Source of the DNA: CAYJQO01 sp964372445
Lineage (GTDB): Bacteria; Patescibacteriota; Minisyncoccia; UBA6257; GWB1-50-10
Length of the DNA stretch: 15,567 bases
Assembly (NCBI GenBank): GCA_964372445.1
Contig: CAYJQO010000015.1
Span: forward strand, 1-15,567
Direction: 5' to 3'
Positions 5,248 to 11,718 of this stretch are shown here, in pieces. Each line of letters opens with the position of its first letter. Within the stretch, counting starts at the first letter, position 1. The notes beneath the pieces are model-generated. The model did not search any database and was not told where the DNA came from. It saw nothing but the letters and a program-made list of their open reading frames with translations. A program made the translations under genes and the position numbers.

Positions 5248-5991
5248 ATGCGGACGCTGCGGACCCGGTTTAAGAAAGAAATCGTGGCAGAGTTTCTCCC
5301 GCCGCGGAGGCCATCAAACCGCGTCATTATTCTTTGCACCGGCATGCCGGGGGTGCCGTGCCGGAGTGACCTCGTCGATTTCTTTTCTCGGAAGGGTTTC
5401 TGGACGTTCTACCCGCGGTACCGGGGCAGCTGGGAGAGCGGGGGGAGGTTTCTCCGAGTTTCCCCGGAGCAGGATGTGCTCGACCTCATCGGGGCGCTGC
5501 CGCGCGGTTTTCGCGACCTTTGGAGCGGACGGCGCTACCGCGTGCGGCCGCAGGCGCTCTACGTGCTGGGCTCGAGCTTCGGCGGACCGGCGGCGATTCT
5601 CTCATCACGCCATCCGCGGGTCGCCAAGGCGGTTGCCCTCTCACCGGTGGTTGACTGGCGCGTGCCGAGCAGGGCGGAGCCCATGGGAAAACTGGGCCGG
5701 TTCGTGCAGGAGGCCTACGGCGGCGCGTACCGGTTCTCTCTCCGTGACTGGACTCGGCTCTCGCGCGGGGCGATCTACAACCCTGCGTCCCATACCCATG
5801 AAATCGACGGTCGGAAGCTCCTCCTCATCCACGCGAAGGACGACAAGGTGGTGCCATGGCGTCCGACGGCACGGTTTGCCCGCACGGTTGGCGCCACACC
5901 CTGGTTTCTCGCGCGCGGCGGCCACCTCTCATCCGCAAACCTTATGAAGCCACGCTTCTACCGTCGGGTGGCACAGTTCTTGCGGAGTTGA
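5248..5991 (+). CDS. Alpha/beta hydrolase (serine hydrolase, S9-like)
   Basis: A 247-residue cytosolic alpha/beta-hydrolase. The nucleophile elbow is GSSFG at 108-112 (Ser110). The acid is Asp199 in HAKDDKVVPW, and the base is His226 in GGHLSS. CTGMPG at 30-35 fits the oxyanion-hole turn after the first strand. The order and spacing match the prolyl-oligopeptidase/acyl-peptidase-like and esterase branches; the substrate is unknown. There is no signal peptide or lid-type insertion of note. ATG 5248 lies 8 bases after the -10 box TATGAT and has no Shine-Dalgarno, which supports a leaderless transcript. The stop TGA (5989-5991) falls inside the -35 box of the next promoter, so the genes are packed without a spacer. 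No terminator is seen after it, so readthrough into the leader-peptide unit is possible. Confidence 0.88.
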   Translation: MRTLRTRFKKEIVAEFLPPRRPSNRVIILCTGMPGVPCRSDLVDFFSRKGFWTFYPRYRGSWESGGRFLRVSPEQDVLDLIGALPRGFRDLWSGRRYRVRPQALYVLGSSFGGPAAILSSRHPRVAKAVALSPVVDWRVPSRAEPMGKLGRFVQEAYGGAYRFSLRDWTRLSRGAIYNPASHTHEIDGRKLLLIHAKDDKVVPWRPTARFARTVGATPWFLARGGHLSSANLMKPRFYRRVAQFLRS

Positions 5992-6016
5992 CAGCGCGCT
6001 GCCACCGTGCTAAACT
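5988..6016 (+). promoter_or_regulatory. Promoter of the Phe-leader attenuator unit
   Basis: A perfect -35 TTGACA (5988-5993) lies 17 bp from TAAACT (6011-6016). The -35 box overlaps the hydrolase stop codon. The expected start of transcription is at about 6023-6025, so the leader peptide would begin at the very 5' end of the RNA. Confidence 0.65.
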
Positions 6017-6024
6017 TTCTCCAC

Positions 6025-6108
6025 ATGGTTTCCGTCGCAGCCAATTTGACCAGGGTTTTCTTCAACTTTTTCTTTAGCAACCTCTCTCGAGGAAGGGGCA
6101 GGTGTTAG
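6025..6108 (+). CDS. Phe-rich leader peptide (27 residues), probable attenuator
   Basis: ATG 6025 lies 8 bases after the -10 box, the leaderless spacing also seen at 5248. The frame encodes 27 residues and ends at TAG 6106-6108. Codons 12-17 (6058-6075) read Phe-Phe-Asn-Phe-Phe-Phe, five Phe in six codons. This resembles the leader peptides of the E. coli pheA (pheL) and pheST (pheM) operons, in which ribosome stalling at Phe codons controls termination. The peptide has no other recognisable feature, and its basic end (about residues 22-27) overlaps the antiterminator sequence. Its likely role is the act of translation, not the product. The alternative, that a T-rich leader happens to be open, is weakened by the promoter fit and by the RNA structures directly downstream. 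Confidence 0.55.
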   Translation: MVSVAANLTRVFFNFFFSNLSRGRGRC

Positions 6109-6165
6109 TTCTCTACTAAGACTTAGGAATACTAGACCACGCCTCTTCCTTGGAAGAGGTTTTTT
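6090..6165 (+). terminator. Attenuator: mutually exclusive antiterminator and terminator
   Basis: The terminator pairs CCTCTTCC (6142-6149) with GGAAGAGG (6152-6159), the innermost bases opening to form the loop, and is followed by six T at 6160-6165. The competing antiterminator pairs AGGAAGGGGC (6090-6099) with GCCTCTTCCT (6141-6150), 10 bp with one G-U pair, and uses up the 5' arm of the terminator. A ribosome stalled at Phe codons 15-17 would reach to about 6085 and leave 6090-6099 free, so transcription continues. A ribosome at the stop codon (6106) would cover 6091-6099, so the terminator forms. This is the geometry of classical amino-acid attenuation. A small CCTC/GAGG hairpin (6081-6092) may act when no ribosome is present. 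Confidence 0.6.
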
Positions 6166-6228
6166 ACTTCTTCCGTTAGCTCTTTACCAACAACCAACTC
6201 ATTCACTGTCACCAGAAAGGAGATCGTC

Positions 6229-6420
6229 ATGGCCAAGCGGCGAGGGTATGTGTCAAGCGTTAGGCGACGTCCCATGCGAGCAAGGCGGGGCAAGGGCGTT
6301 CACCCGAGGGGCGCGGCGAAGCCACGGCCGGCGGGGGCTACGGTGCCAACCGAGCCGTCCCCTAGCCCCGAGCCTTGGGTCGACCACGCGCGCGAGTACT
6401 ACCTCCACGGGTGGAGCTGA
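6229..6420 (+). CDS. 63-residue arginine-rich small protein
   Basis: Not recognised. The N-terminal 35 residues are strongly basic (KRR, RRRP, RARRGKG, KPRP) and probably unstructured. A Pro/Ser hinge (about 38-49) follows, then a short acidic-aromatic end WVDHAREYYLHGW. The basic half suggests binding to nucleic acid or to the ribosome; this is inference from composition. The start is firm: AGAAAGGAG at 6214-6222, 6 bases before ATG. It is the only gene between the attenuator (ends 6165) and a strong terminator (6431-6458), so expression should depend on readthrough of the attenuator. No separate promoter is visible in 6166-6228. Codon use fits a real gene, and its Tyr/Trp/His-rich end is conserved-looking, but that cannot be tested here. 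Confidence 0.65.
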   Translation: MAKRRGYVSSVRRRPMRARRGKGVHPRGAAKPRPAGATVPTEPSPSPEPWVDHAREYYLHGWS

Positions 6421-6430
6421 CCTACGCGCA

Positions 6431-6458
6431 ACCTCCGTGCATTCACACGGAGGTTTTT
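6431..6458 (+). terminator. Rho-independent terminator before folD
   Basis: ACCTCCGTG (6431-6439) pairs perfectly with CACGGAGGT (6446-6454) around the loop CATTCA, followed by T at 6454-6458. Confidence 0.85.
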
Positions 6459-6470
6459 GCTTGCTACGAT
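6442..6470 (+). promoter_or_regulatory. folD promoter, -35 box inside the terminator loop
   Basis: TTCACA (6442-6447, five of six matches to TTGACA) is 17 bp from TACGAT (6465-6470). The -35 lies in the loop and 3' stem of the preceding terminator. The start would be near 6477, leaving about 12 bases of leader without a Shine-Dalgarno. Confidence 0.55.
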
Positions 6471-6488
6471 ACAGGTGACATCGAACGT

Positions 6489-7295
6489 ATGGCGGCAATA
6501 GACGGTAGAAAAATAGCACAGGAGATCATCGGCGAGCTCAAGGGACAGCCGAAGCCCGAGAAGTTTCTCGCAGCGATCCTGGTCGGCGAGGATCCTGCCT
6601 CAGCGAGCTTCGTACAGCAGAAGGCCGTAGTAGCTAAAGAGCTCGGCGTGGATTTCCGGCTCTACCGGTTCCCGGCTGATATCAAACAGGATGTGCTGCG
6701 GAAGGAAGTCTTGAAAATCGCCCAGCATACAACCTGTGGCGGCGTGATCGTGCAGCTCCCACTTCCCGAACATATTGATCCGCAGTACGTGATGAACGTA
6801 ATCTCTCGGGAGAAGGATGTGGACGTGTTGGGCGAGCGTGCCCTTGGGGCTTTCTATGCAGGACGCAGTCCTGTGCAGCCACCGGCGGTTGGGGTGGTCG
6901 AGAAAATTTTACTAACTACTAGCTACCAGCTCCTGAACGCTCGGGTAGCGGTAATCGGCCGTGGTGCGCTGGTCGGGAAGCCGGTCGCCACGTGGCTTGC
7001 GGGTAAGGCCCGTGACCTCCGCGTCCTCCACCGCGGGAGCGATTTCAGTGCTCTGCGGGACGCCGATCTCGTGGTTACCGGCGCGGGTGAACCTGGCCTC
7101 ATCAAACCGGACATGCTCAAGCCCGGCGCCGGTGTGATTGACTTTGGTTACGGCGAAGCCAACGGCAAGCTGGTGGGCGACCTGGATACCTCTCATGACC
7201 TCTCACACCTCGCGTTCTACACGCCGACGCCCGGCGGCACCGGCCCCATTCTGGTCGCGCAATTATTTGAGAATTTTTACACGTTGGCCGCCTGA
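6489..7295 (+). CDS. folD: FolD: methylene-THF dehydrogenase / methenyl-THF cyclohydrolase, divergent
   Basis: A 268-residue cytosolic enzyme that converts methylene-THF to 10-formyl-THF, downstream of GlyA in one-carbon metabolism. Family marks are GVIVQLPLP (Gln89), KDVD (Asp112), the Rossmann segment VIGRGALVGKPVATWL near 154-169, and PTPGGTGP near the C-terminus. The catalytic motif usually YVxxK reads FVQQK (Phe41 in place of Tyr, Lys45 kept). The usual DVDGF is DVDVL, and the usual PCTP is QPPA. The protein is thus full-length but divergent, and the balance of dehydrogenase and cyclohydrolase activity may be altered (inference). ATG 6489 is chosen: the frame is open to 6375, but that part crosses the terminator and promoter, and MAAIDGRKIAQEI is a normal FolD beginning. 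Confidence 0.93.
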   Translation: MAAIDGRKIAQEIIGELKGQPKPEKFLAAILVGEDPASASFVQQKAVVAKELGVDFRLYRFPADIKQDVLRKEVLKIAQHTTCGGVIVQLPLPEHIDPQYVMNVISREKDVDVLGERALGAFYAGRSPVQPPAVGVVEKILLTTSYQLLNARVAVIGRGALVGKPVATWLAGKARDLRVLHRGSDFSALRDADLVVTGAGEPGLIKPDMLKPGAGVIDFGYGEANGKLVGDLDTSHDLSHLAFYTPTPGGTGPILVAQLFENFYTLAA

Positions 7296-7310
7296 TCTTT
7301 TTTATGAAAT

Positions 7311-7342
7311 AAAAAACGCCACGGGTGGTTGCCAGCGGTGTT
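7311..7342 (-). terminator. recA terminator (minus strand)
   Basis: On the minus strand AACACCGC pairs with GTGGCGTT with one mismatch and one G-T pair, followed by a T-run (plus-strand A-run at 7311-7316). It lies 54 bases past the recA stop, in the convergent gap with folD. Confidence 0.55.
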
Positions 7343-7351
7343 CATTTCTTT

Positions 7352-7396
7352 GGAAGTTTCTAGGGAAACTTCCGAGGCAATCGCTTCGGGAGTTTT
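7352..7396 (+). terminator. folD terminator region (plus strand)
   Basis: GGAAGTTTC (7352-7360) pairs perfectly with GAAACTTCC (7365-7373). An overlapping hairpin ACTTCCGA (7368-7375) with TCGGGAGT (7386-7393) is followed by four T. The second is the better terminator; the two share ACTTCC and are alternatives. The 3' end meets the recA stop codon at 7396. Confidence 0.55.
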
Positions 7397-8433
7397 CATT
7401 CGTTTTCTCTGGGGCCGGTGGCGGCGGCTAACCCCTTTGTCTCTGCGGCAACTACCGCTTTCTTTTTGATCGCCTCGAGGAGCTTACGATCTTCTTTCAG
7501 TTTCATCCGGACGTTATCGAACCCGACGCCAAGCTTTTCTCCCTCAAAGCTATAGCTCGCGCCGGATTTCGTAACCGTGCCGTACTTGAGGGCGGTCGTG
7601 AGGACATCGCCCTCGTAGGAGATCCCCACGCCGTACATAATGTCGAACTCGGCGATCTTGAAGGGCGGTGCCACTTTATTCTTTACGACCTTCACCTTCA
7701 CCCGGCTTCCCACAATGTCCTCACCCTTCTTCACCTGGGCGATGCGGCGGATGTCGAGGCGTACCGAGGCGTAGAATTTGAGCGCCATGCCGCCCGGGGT
7801 GGTCTCGGGGTTCCCGAACACAATGCCAATCTTCATACGCGTCTGGTTGATGAAGATGACGATGGTGCCAGACTTCGCCGCAATCGCGGTGAGCTTCCGA
7901 AGGGCTTGGCTCATGAGCCGCGCCTGGAGCCCCATGTGCTGGGCGCCCATCTCGCCCTCGATTTCAGCGCGCGGGGTGAGCGCCGCCACGGAATCTACCA
8001 CGATGATCGAGATAATTCCGGACCGCACGAGGCTCTCAAGAATGTTCAGGGCCTCCTCGCCGTTGTCGGGCTGTGAGATGATGAGCTCTTTGGTTTTCAC
8101 GCCAATTTTCTCTGCGTAGTCGGGATCGAGGGCGTGCTCGGCATCGATGAAGGCGGCCCTCCCGCTACGGCGTTGCACCTCGGCGACTGCGTGGAGCGCC
8201 AATGTAGTTTTCCCGGAGGACTCTGGCCCGAAGATCTCGATAATCCTGCCCTTGGGAATCCCGCCGCCGAGGGCGAGGTCAAGGGAGAAGGAGCCGGTGG
8301 GGATCGTTTCAACGCGGACGCGGTGCTGCTCGCCGAGCTTCATGACCGCTCCCTCGCCGAAGCGAGACTGGAGCGACTCCATGAGGGCATCGAGGTCGTG
8401 CGCTTCTTCCTTTCCCTTCTTGCTGGGTGCCAT
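7396..8433 (-). CDS. recA: Recombinase RecA
   Basis: RecA forms the ATP-dependent filament on single-stranded DNA for homologous recombination and repair. The 345 residues carry Walker A GPESSGKT (69-76), catalytic Glu99 in FIDAEH, Walker B IIVVDS (Asp147), and the DNA-binding L2 region INQTRMKIG...FGNPETTPGG (about 195-214). The C-terminal domain is present, with an Ala/Lys-rich tail that lacks the strongly acidic end of E. coli RecA. It is the last gene of a minus-strand cluster, 26 bases after the RodZ-like gene. No good Shine-Dalgarno is visible; the bases just before the ATG are A-rich (CCAAAAA). No LexA-type operator was noticed upstream. Confidence 0.98.
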   Translation of the reverse strand: MAPSKKGKEEAHDLDALMESLQSRFGEGAVMKLGEQHRVRVETIPTGSFSLDLALGGGIPKGRIIEIFGPESSGKTTLALHAVAEVQRRSGRAAFIDAEHALDPDYAEKIGVKTKELIISQPDNGEEALNILESLVRSGIISIIVVDSVAALTPRAEIEGEMGAQHMGLQARLMSQALRKLTAIAAKSGTIVIFINQTRMKIGIVFGNPETTPGGMALKFYASVRLDIRRIAQVKKGEDIVGSRVKVKVVKNKVAPPFKIAEFDIMYGVGISYEGDVLTTALKYGTVTKSGASYSFEGEKLGVGFDNVRMKLKEDRKLLEAIKKKAVVAAETKGLAAATGPRENE

Positions 8434-8459
8434 TTTTTGGTTGGCTTGGCTTTGGTGAG

Positions 8460-9164
8460 CTAGTCTGCAGGCGTGGTGGTGCTTGTCTTGTCTCCGAGCT
8501 GCTGGTAGAAGACCTGCCGTGCTACCCGGCCCTCGCGGCCGAGGAATCGTCGCACCCTGAAGTCGAGCGTGTTGAACCCCGGCTCAAGGGTGCGGGTAAG
8601 CTCAAAGTGTCCGCTCTTGTCAGGATAGATGATCTCGCGGTTCAGCGTCAATTGATCACCGGGGCGTACCGTGCCGCTCACGGAGAGCGTCGGGTGGTTC
8701 ACCACGAGGTTATCCGGGAGGTTGGCAAGCGTGAGCTCGGGGCGTTCCAGGACCGATGAGATCCGGGTAGCCGCGTAGAGGAGCACGATGAGCGCGATCG
8801 CTGCCGCGGCAGCGTGCCGTTTGGTGAAACGCGTGGTGGCAAACCGGTTCCGTGGGAGCGTGTCACCGTGCCCAGATCGGCGAATCACGTCCCGGTCCCG
8901 TACGTACTCGGCCCAGAGCTGCTCCCCGTCTAAGCCGAGCACGGCAGCTACCTTCATGATGTACCCGTGGAAGTACGGTACAGCCGGGAGCCGATCAAGC
9001 TGCCCCTCAACCAGGAAGCTGAGGTAGCGTTCAGAAATCCCCGTTGCCTGGGAGAGCTTCTCCACGGACATACCCTTCGTGCGGAGGGCATCCACGATGA
9101 GCGCTGACAGATCCTTGAGGTTCCGTTCCATAGTAGCCGCTGGTTTTACCACTATACCGCGCAT
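8460..9164 (-). CDS. RodZ-like HTH membrane protein with Ig-like C-terminal domain
   Basis: A 234-residue protein built like RodZ, the factor that links cell-shape machinery to the membrane. It has an N-terminal helix-turn-helix (about residues 14-90, with VEKLSQATGISERYLSFL), a basic stretch, one membrane segment (about 116-135), and an extracytoplasmic beta-sandwich-like domain (about 142-220). That outer domain reads like the Ig-like/glucodextranase-B-type folds (LSVSGTVRPGDQLTLN and FELTRTLEPGFNTLDF), not a canonical RodZ tail. Two starts are possible: ATG 9164, with a weak AGGGA ahead and 8 bases after the ftsK stop, or ATG 9131, which begins closer to the HTH. It sits between ftsK and recA in one probable operon. 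A rod-shape or division role is inferred from architecture and context. Confidence 0.8.
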   Translation of the reverse strand: MRGIVVKPAATMERNLKDLSALIVDALRTKGMSVEKLSQATGISERYLSFLVEGQLDRLPAVPYFHGYIMKVAAVLGLDGEQLWAEYVRDRDVIRRSGHGDTLPRNRFATTRFTKRHAAAAAIALIVLLYAATRISSVLERPELTLANLPDNLVVNHPTLSVSGTVRPGDQLTLNREIIYPDKSGHFELTRTLEPGFNTLDFRVRRFLGREGRVARQVFYQQLGDKTSTTTPAD

Positions 9165-9172
9165 GGAGGTCC

Positions 9173-11263
9173 CTAGCCACCCGCTAGAATGTCTCGCGGC
9201 TTGGCGCCCTCCCCGGGGCCGACCACGCCACGTTCTTCCATCATATCGAGGAGCCTGGCAGCCCTGGCGTAGCCCACCTTGAGCCGGCGCTGGAGGAGCG
9301 AGGCGGATGCCTTCTTTGCCGTTTTCACCAGCTCCACCGCTTGCTCGTAGAGCTCGTCGTCATCTCCCTCCGGGATCGCGAAATCGTCAAACGATGGCTT
9401 GCCGTTCGCGGGTTCGTCGGTATCGTCGAGGGCCACGGTTTCCTCGGGCGGCTGGTTGTGCTTCCGAATGAACGAGGCAACCTTCCCGATCTCCTCCTCG
9501 GTCACGTAGGCGCCCTGGATGCGCGTCGGCTTCGTCTTTTCGGTCGAAACGTAGAGGAGGTCACCGTGCCCCAGGAGCTTCTCTGCGCCAGCGCTATCGA
9601 TGATGGTTCGCGAGTCAATCTGGCTCGCCACCTGGAGCGCGATGCGGGTGGTGATGTTCGCCTTGATGAGCCCCGTGATGACCTCGACCGAGGGGCGCTG
9701 CGTTGAAACTATGAGGTGGATCCCGGTAGCGCGCGACATCTGCGCGAGGCGGATGATCGAACCCTCCACCTCGTGGCCGTAGGTTGCCATGAGATCGGCG
9801 AGCTCGTCGATTACGATCAGGATGTACGGCAGTGGCTCGCCGCCGCTGCGGTTAAAGCTCCTAATGTCGCGCACGCCGGCCGCAAGGAGCAGCTCGTAGC
9901 GCCGGTCCATCTCGCCAATGACCCAGCGGAGCGCCCCCATCGCCTTCTTGCTGTCCGTGACGACCGGGGCGATGAGGTGCGGGATGGCGTCGTAGACCGA
10001 GAGCTCCACTCGCTTCGGATCGATTAGGATGAGGCGCAGCATGGCAGGCGAGTTTTTGAAAAGGAGCGAGAGGAGGAGCGTGTGGATGGTGATCGACTTG
10101 CCGGAGCCGGTGGCGCCGGCAACCAGGAGGTGCGGCATGCGGTCTATGTTCGGGAAGATCGGTTCCCCTTGGACGTTCCGGCCGAGTGCGAAGGAGAGCG
10201 GGTCCGCTTTCTGGAACTCGGGGTACATGAGGAGGCTCCCCAGGCGTACCAGGGCCGCTGCCTTGTTGGGTACCTCAATGCCCACGAGTGACTTGCCGGG
10301 GATGGGTGCCTCGATGCGGATCGGATGCGCGGCCAAGGCGAGCGCGAGGTCCTGGTTCAGCGCGGTGATGCGCGCGAGCTTCACCCCCTCGGCCGGTTTG
10401 AGGGTGTAGCGGGTGACCGACGGGCCTACGTTGATCTCCCCCATCTCGACGGGTACGCCGAATGACTCGAGGGTCCGCTTGATCACGTTCGCGTTTGCCT
10501 GGAGGTCGCCAATGGTTGGTTTCTCGACGGAGGTGGCGAGGAGCGAGAGAGGCGGGGGCGTGTAGTTCTGGATGGGCCGCGGCTGCACGATCTTAAGCTC
10601 CCCTACCCTTGGCTCTGCCACCCGCTCCTTTTTGCCCTGGGACGCCTCGGCTGCCGGGGCTTCGGCTGGCTCTACGGCTGCCGGAGCCGCGACCGGTGCG
10701 GTCACGGTGAGGTTCGTTTCGGCCTTACCGCCGGCATCCCCCCCTCCCTTCCCGGGTCTCATAGCCCGGATTGAGGCTGGGATCTTGAGCGGCCGGTTCA
10801 CCGTGGCAAGGAATGAGGCAACGAGCGCGGTTGCGGTGATCACGAGCGAAGCCGGTACCCCGAACGGATGCTTCAGGGCCCCGACGATCGTGCCGGTTAG
10901 CCCCCCGTTCCCGGGCGAGATGATATCAATGAGGCCGAGCCCGGAGGTCACGAAGATCGCGCTCCCGATAATGGTCATCCCCCAGAGGTTGCGCCGCTCC
11001 GGGGTGAGGAACGAGAGCGCGATGATGAAGGTTGCGAACGGGAGCAGGTAGTACCCCCAGCCGAAGAACTTTTTGAGGAGTGTATAGAACTGGTTACCCC
11101 ACGGGCCGGACTGGCCGGCGGCCGCCAGAATGAGCAGGAGCGTGACGCCGAGGAAGACAACCACCACTACGCTGCGTTTCGTGTCGGGGTGGAGCTGGAT
11201 CGGCCGCGCATCGGCGTCGAGCTTGAGCTCTTTCCTTTCCTTTCGAGAGATTTTTTTTGCCAT
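9173..11263 (-). CDS. ftsK: DNA translocase FtsK/SpoIIIE
   Basis: This hexameric ATP-driven pump moves chromosome ends through the closing septum. The 696 residues hold a basic N-terminus, about four membrane segments (roughly 31-50, 68-87, 93-113, 135-154), a Pro/Ala-rich linker (about 160-240), and the motor. The motor has Walker A GATGSGKS (383-390), Walker B LIVIDELADLM (about 482-492), and TRIALQVAS near the ring interface. A C-terminal winged-helix gamma domain (about 635-696, SASLLQRRLKVGYARAARLL) reads polarity sequences on DNA. Length is near that of SpoIIIE, shorter than E. coli FtsK because the linker is short. ATG 11263 follows a good minus-strand promoter (11276-11304) with only about 5 bases of leader and no Shine-Dalgarno. 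First gene of the ftsK–RodZ-like–recA cluster. Confidence 0.97.
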   Translation of the reverse strand: MAKKISRKERKELKLDADARPIQLHPDTKRSVVVVVFLGVTLLLILAAAGQSGPWGNQFYTLLKKFFGWGYYLLPFATFIIALSFLTPERRNLWGMTIIGSAIFVTSGLGLIDIISPGNGGLTGTIVGALKHPFGVPASLVITATALVASFLATVNRPLKIPASIRAMRPGKGGGDAGGKAETNLTVTAPVAAPAAVEPAEAPAAEASQGKKERVAEPRVGELKIVQPRPIQNYTPPPLSLLATSVEKPTIGDLQANANVIKRTLESFGVPVEMGEINVGPSVTRYTLKPAEGVKLARITALNQDLALALAAHPIRIEAPIPGKSLVGIEVPNKAAALVRLGSLLMYPEFQKADPLSFALGRNVQGEPIFPNIDRMPHLLVAGATGSGKSITIHTLLLSLLFKNSPAMLRLILIDPKRVELSVYDAIPHLIAPVVTDSKKAMGALRWVIGEMDRRYELLLAAGVRDIRSFNRSGGEPLPYILIVIDELADLMATYGHEVEGSIIRLAQMSRATGIHLIVSTQRPSVEVITGLIKANITTRIALQVASQIDSRTIIDSAGAEKLLGHGDLLYVSTEKTKPTRIQGAYVTEEEIGKVASFIRKHNQPPEETVALDDTDEPANGKPSFDDFAIPEGDDDELYEQAVELVKTAKKASASLLQRRLKVGYARAARLLDMMEERGVVGPGEGAKPRDILAGG

Positions 11264-11271
11264 CAGCGCAG

Positions 11272-11300
11272 TTCAATTAAAGGTGAAAATCGGGTAACAT
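11272..11300 (+). promoter_or_regulatory. Promoter of the split phosphohexomutase genes
   Basis: The -10 TAACAT (11295-11300) is followed after 7 bases by ATG 11308, giving a leaderless mRNA. The -35 TTCAAT (11272-11277, 17-bp spacer) is weak. It overlaps the divergent ftsK promoter. Confidence 0.4.
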
Positions 11301-11304
11301 TCAA
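11276..11304 (-). promoter_or_regulatory. ftsK promoter (minus strand)
   Basis: Read on the minus strand, the -35 TTGAAT (11304-11299) is 17 bp from the -10 TTTAAT (11281-11276), both near consensus. Start of transcription is expected about 5 bases before the ftsK ATG. The -35 shares bases with the -10 of the divergent promoter. Confidence 0.55.
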
Positions 11305-11307
11305 GGA

Positions 11308-11718
11308 ATGGTGCGGTCTATCTTCAAGGCATATGACGTCCGCGGCGAATATCCGAGGGAGGTGAACGAGGTGGTAGTTCGGCGGATAGGGCTAGCGCTT
11401 GGGCGGTTTTTTACCCATGGGAAAGTGGTTGTTGGCCACGACGGCCGCCTGAGCTCACCGGCGCTCTACCGGGCGCTCAAGGCTGGTCTAGCGGCTGGCG
11501 GCGTGAGCGCCGGCCGCCTTATAGCGGTGTCGCTCTCGACCACGCCGATGCTCTACTTTGCCGTGCACCGCATGAAAGCGGCGGGAGGGGTCATGGTGAC
11601 CGCATCCCACAACCCCGCGCCCATGAACGGGCTCAAGGTGGTAGGGAAGGACGCAGCTCCCATGAGCGGCTTTTCGGTTGAGAAGTTGCTTAGGGTAGGG
11701 GTAGAGGCTACGAGATGA
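11308..11718 (+). CDS. Phosphohexomutase, N-terminal domain I (split enzyme, part 1)
   Basis: The 136 residues correspond to domain I of the alpha-D-phosphohexomutase family (phosphomannomutase/phosphoglucomutase). FKAYDVRG (6-13) is the typical opening. VVVGHDGRLSS follows at 40-50. The active-site loop TASHNP at 98-103 carries the phosphorylated Ser100. The sequence stops at the linker before domain II, and domains II-IV are encoded by the next frame, which overlaps it by 4 bases (ATGA). Together they make about 430 residues, the normal length of one enzyme. Starts at ATG 11308, 7 bases after the -10 box, with no spaced Shine-Dalgarno. Either a true two-subunit enzyme or an interrupted single gene; see the next entry. 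The sugar substrate (mannose or glucose phosphate) cannot be told from sequence. Confidence 0.85.
   Translation: MVRSIFKAYDVRGEYPREVNEVVVRRIGLALGRFFTHGKVVVGHDGRLSSPALYRALKAGLAAGGVSAGRLIAVSLSTTPMLYFAVHRMKAAGGVMVTASHNPAPMNGLKVVGKDAAPMSGFSVEKLLRVGVEATR

Noticed and set aside
6017..6166. T-box riboswitch instead of a leader-peptide attenuator
   Set aside because: No T-box-type bulge sequence or specifier stem was found in the leader, which is also very short.
6375..6488. Upstream extension of folD
   Set aside because: It would cross a terminator and the folD promoter, and FolD homology begins at ATG 6489.
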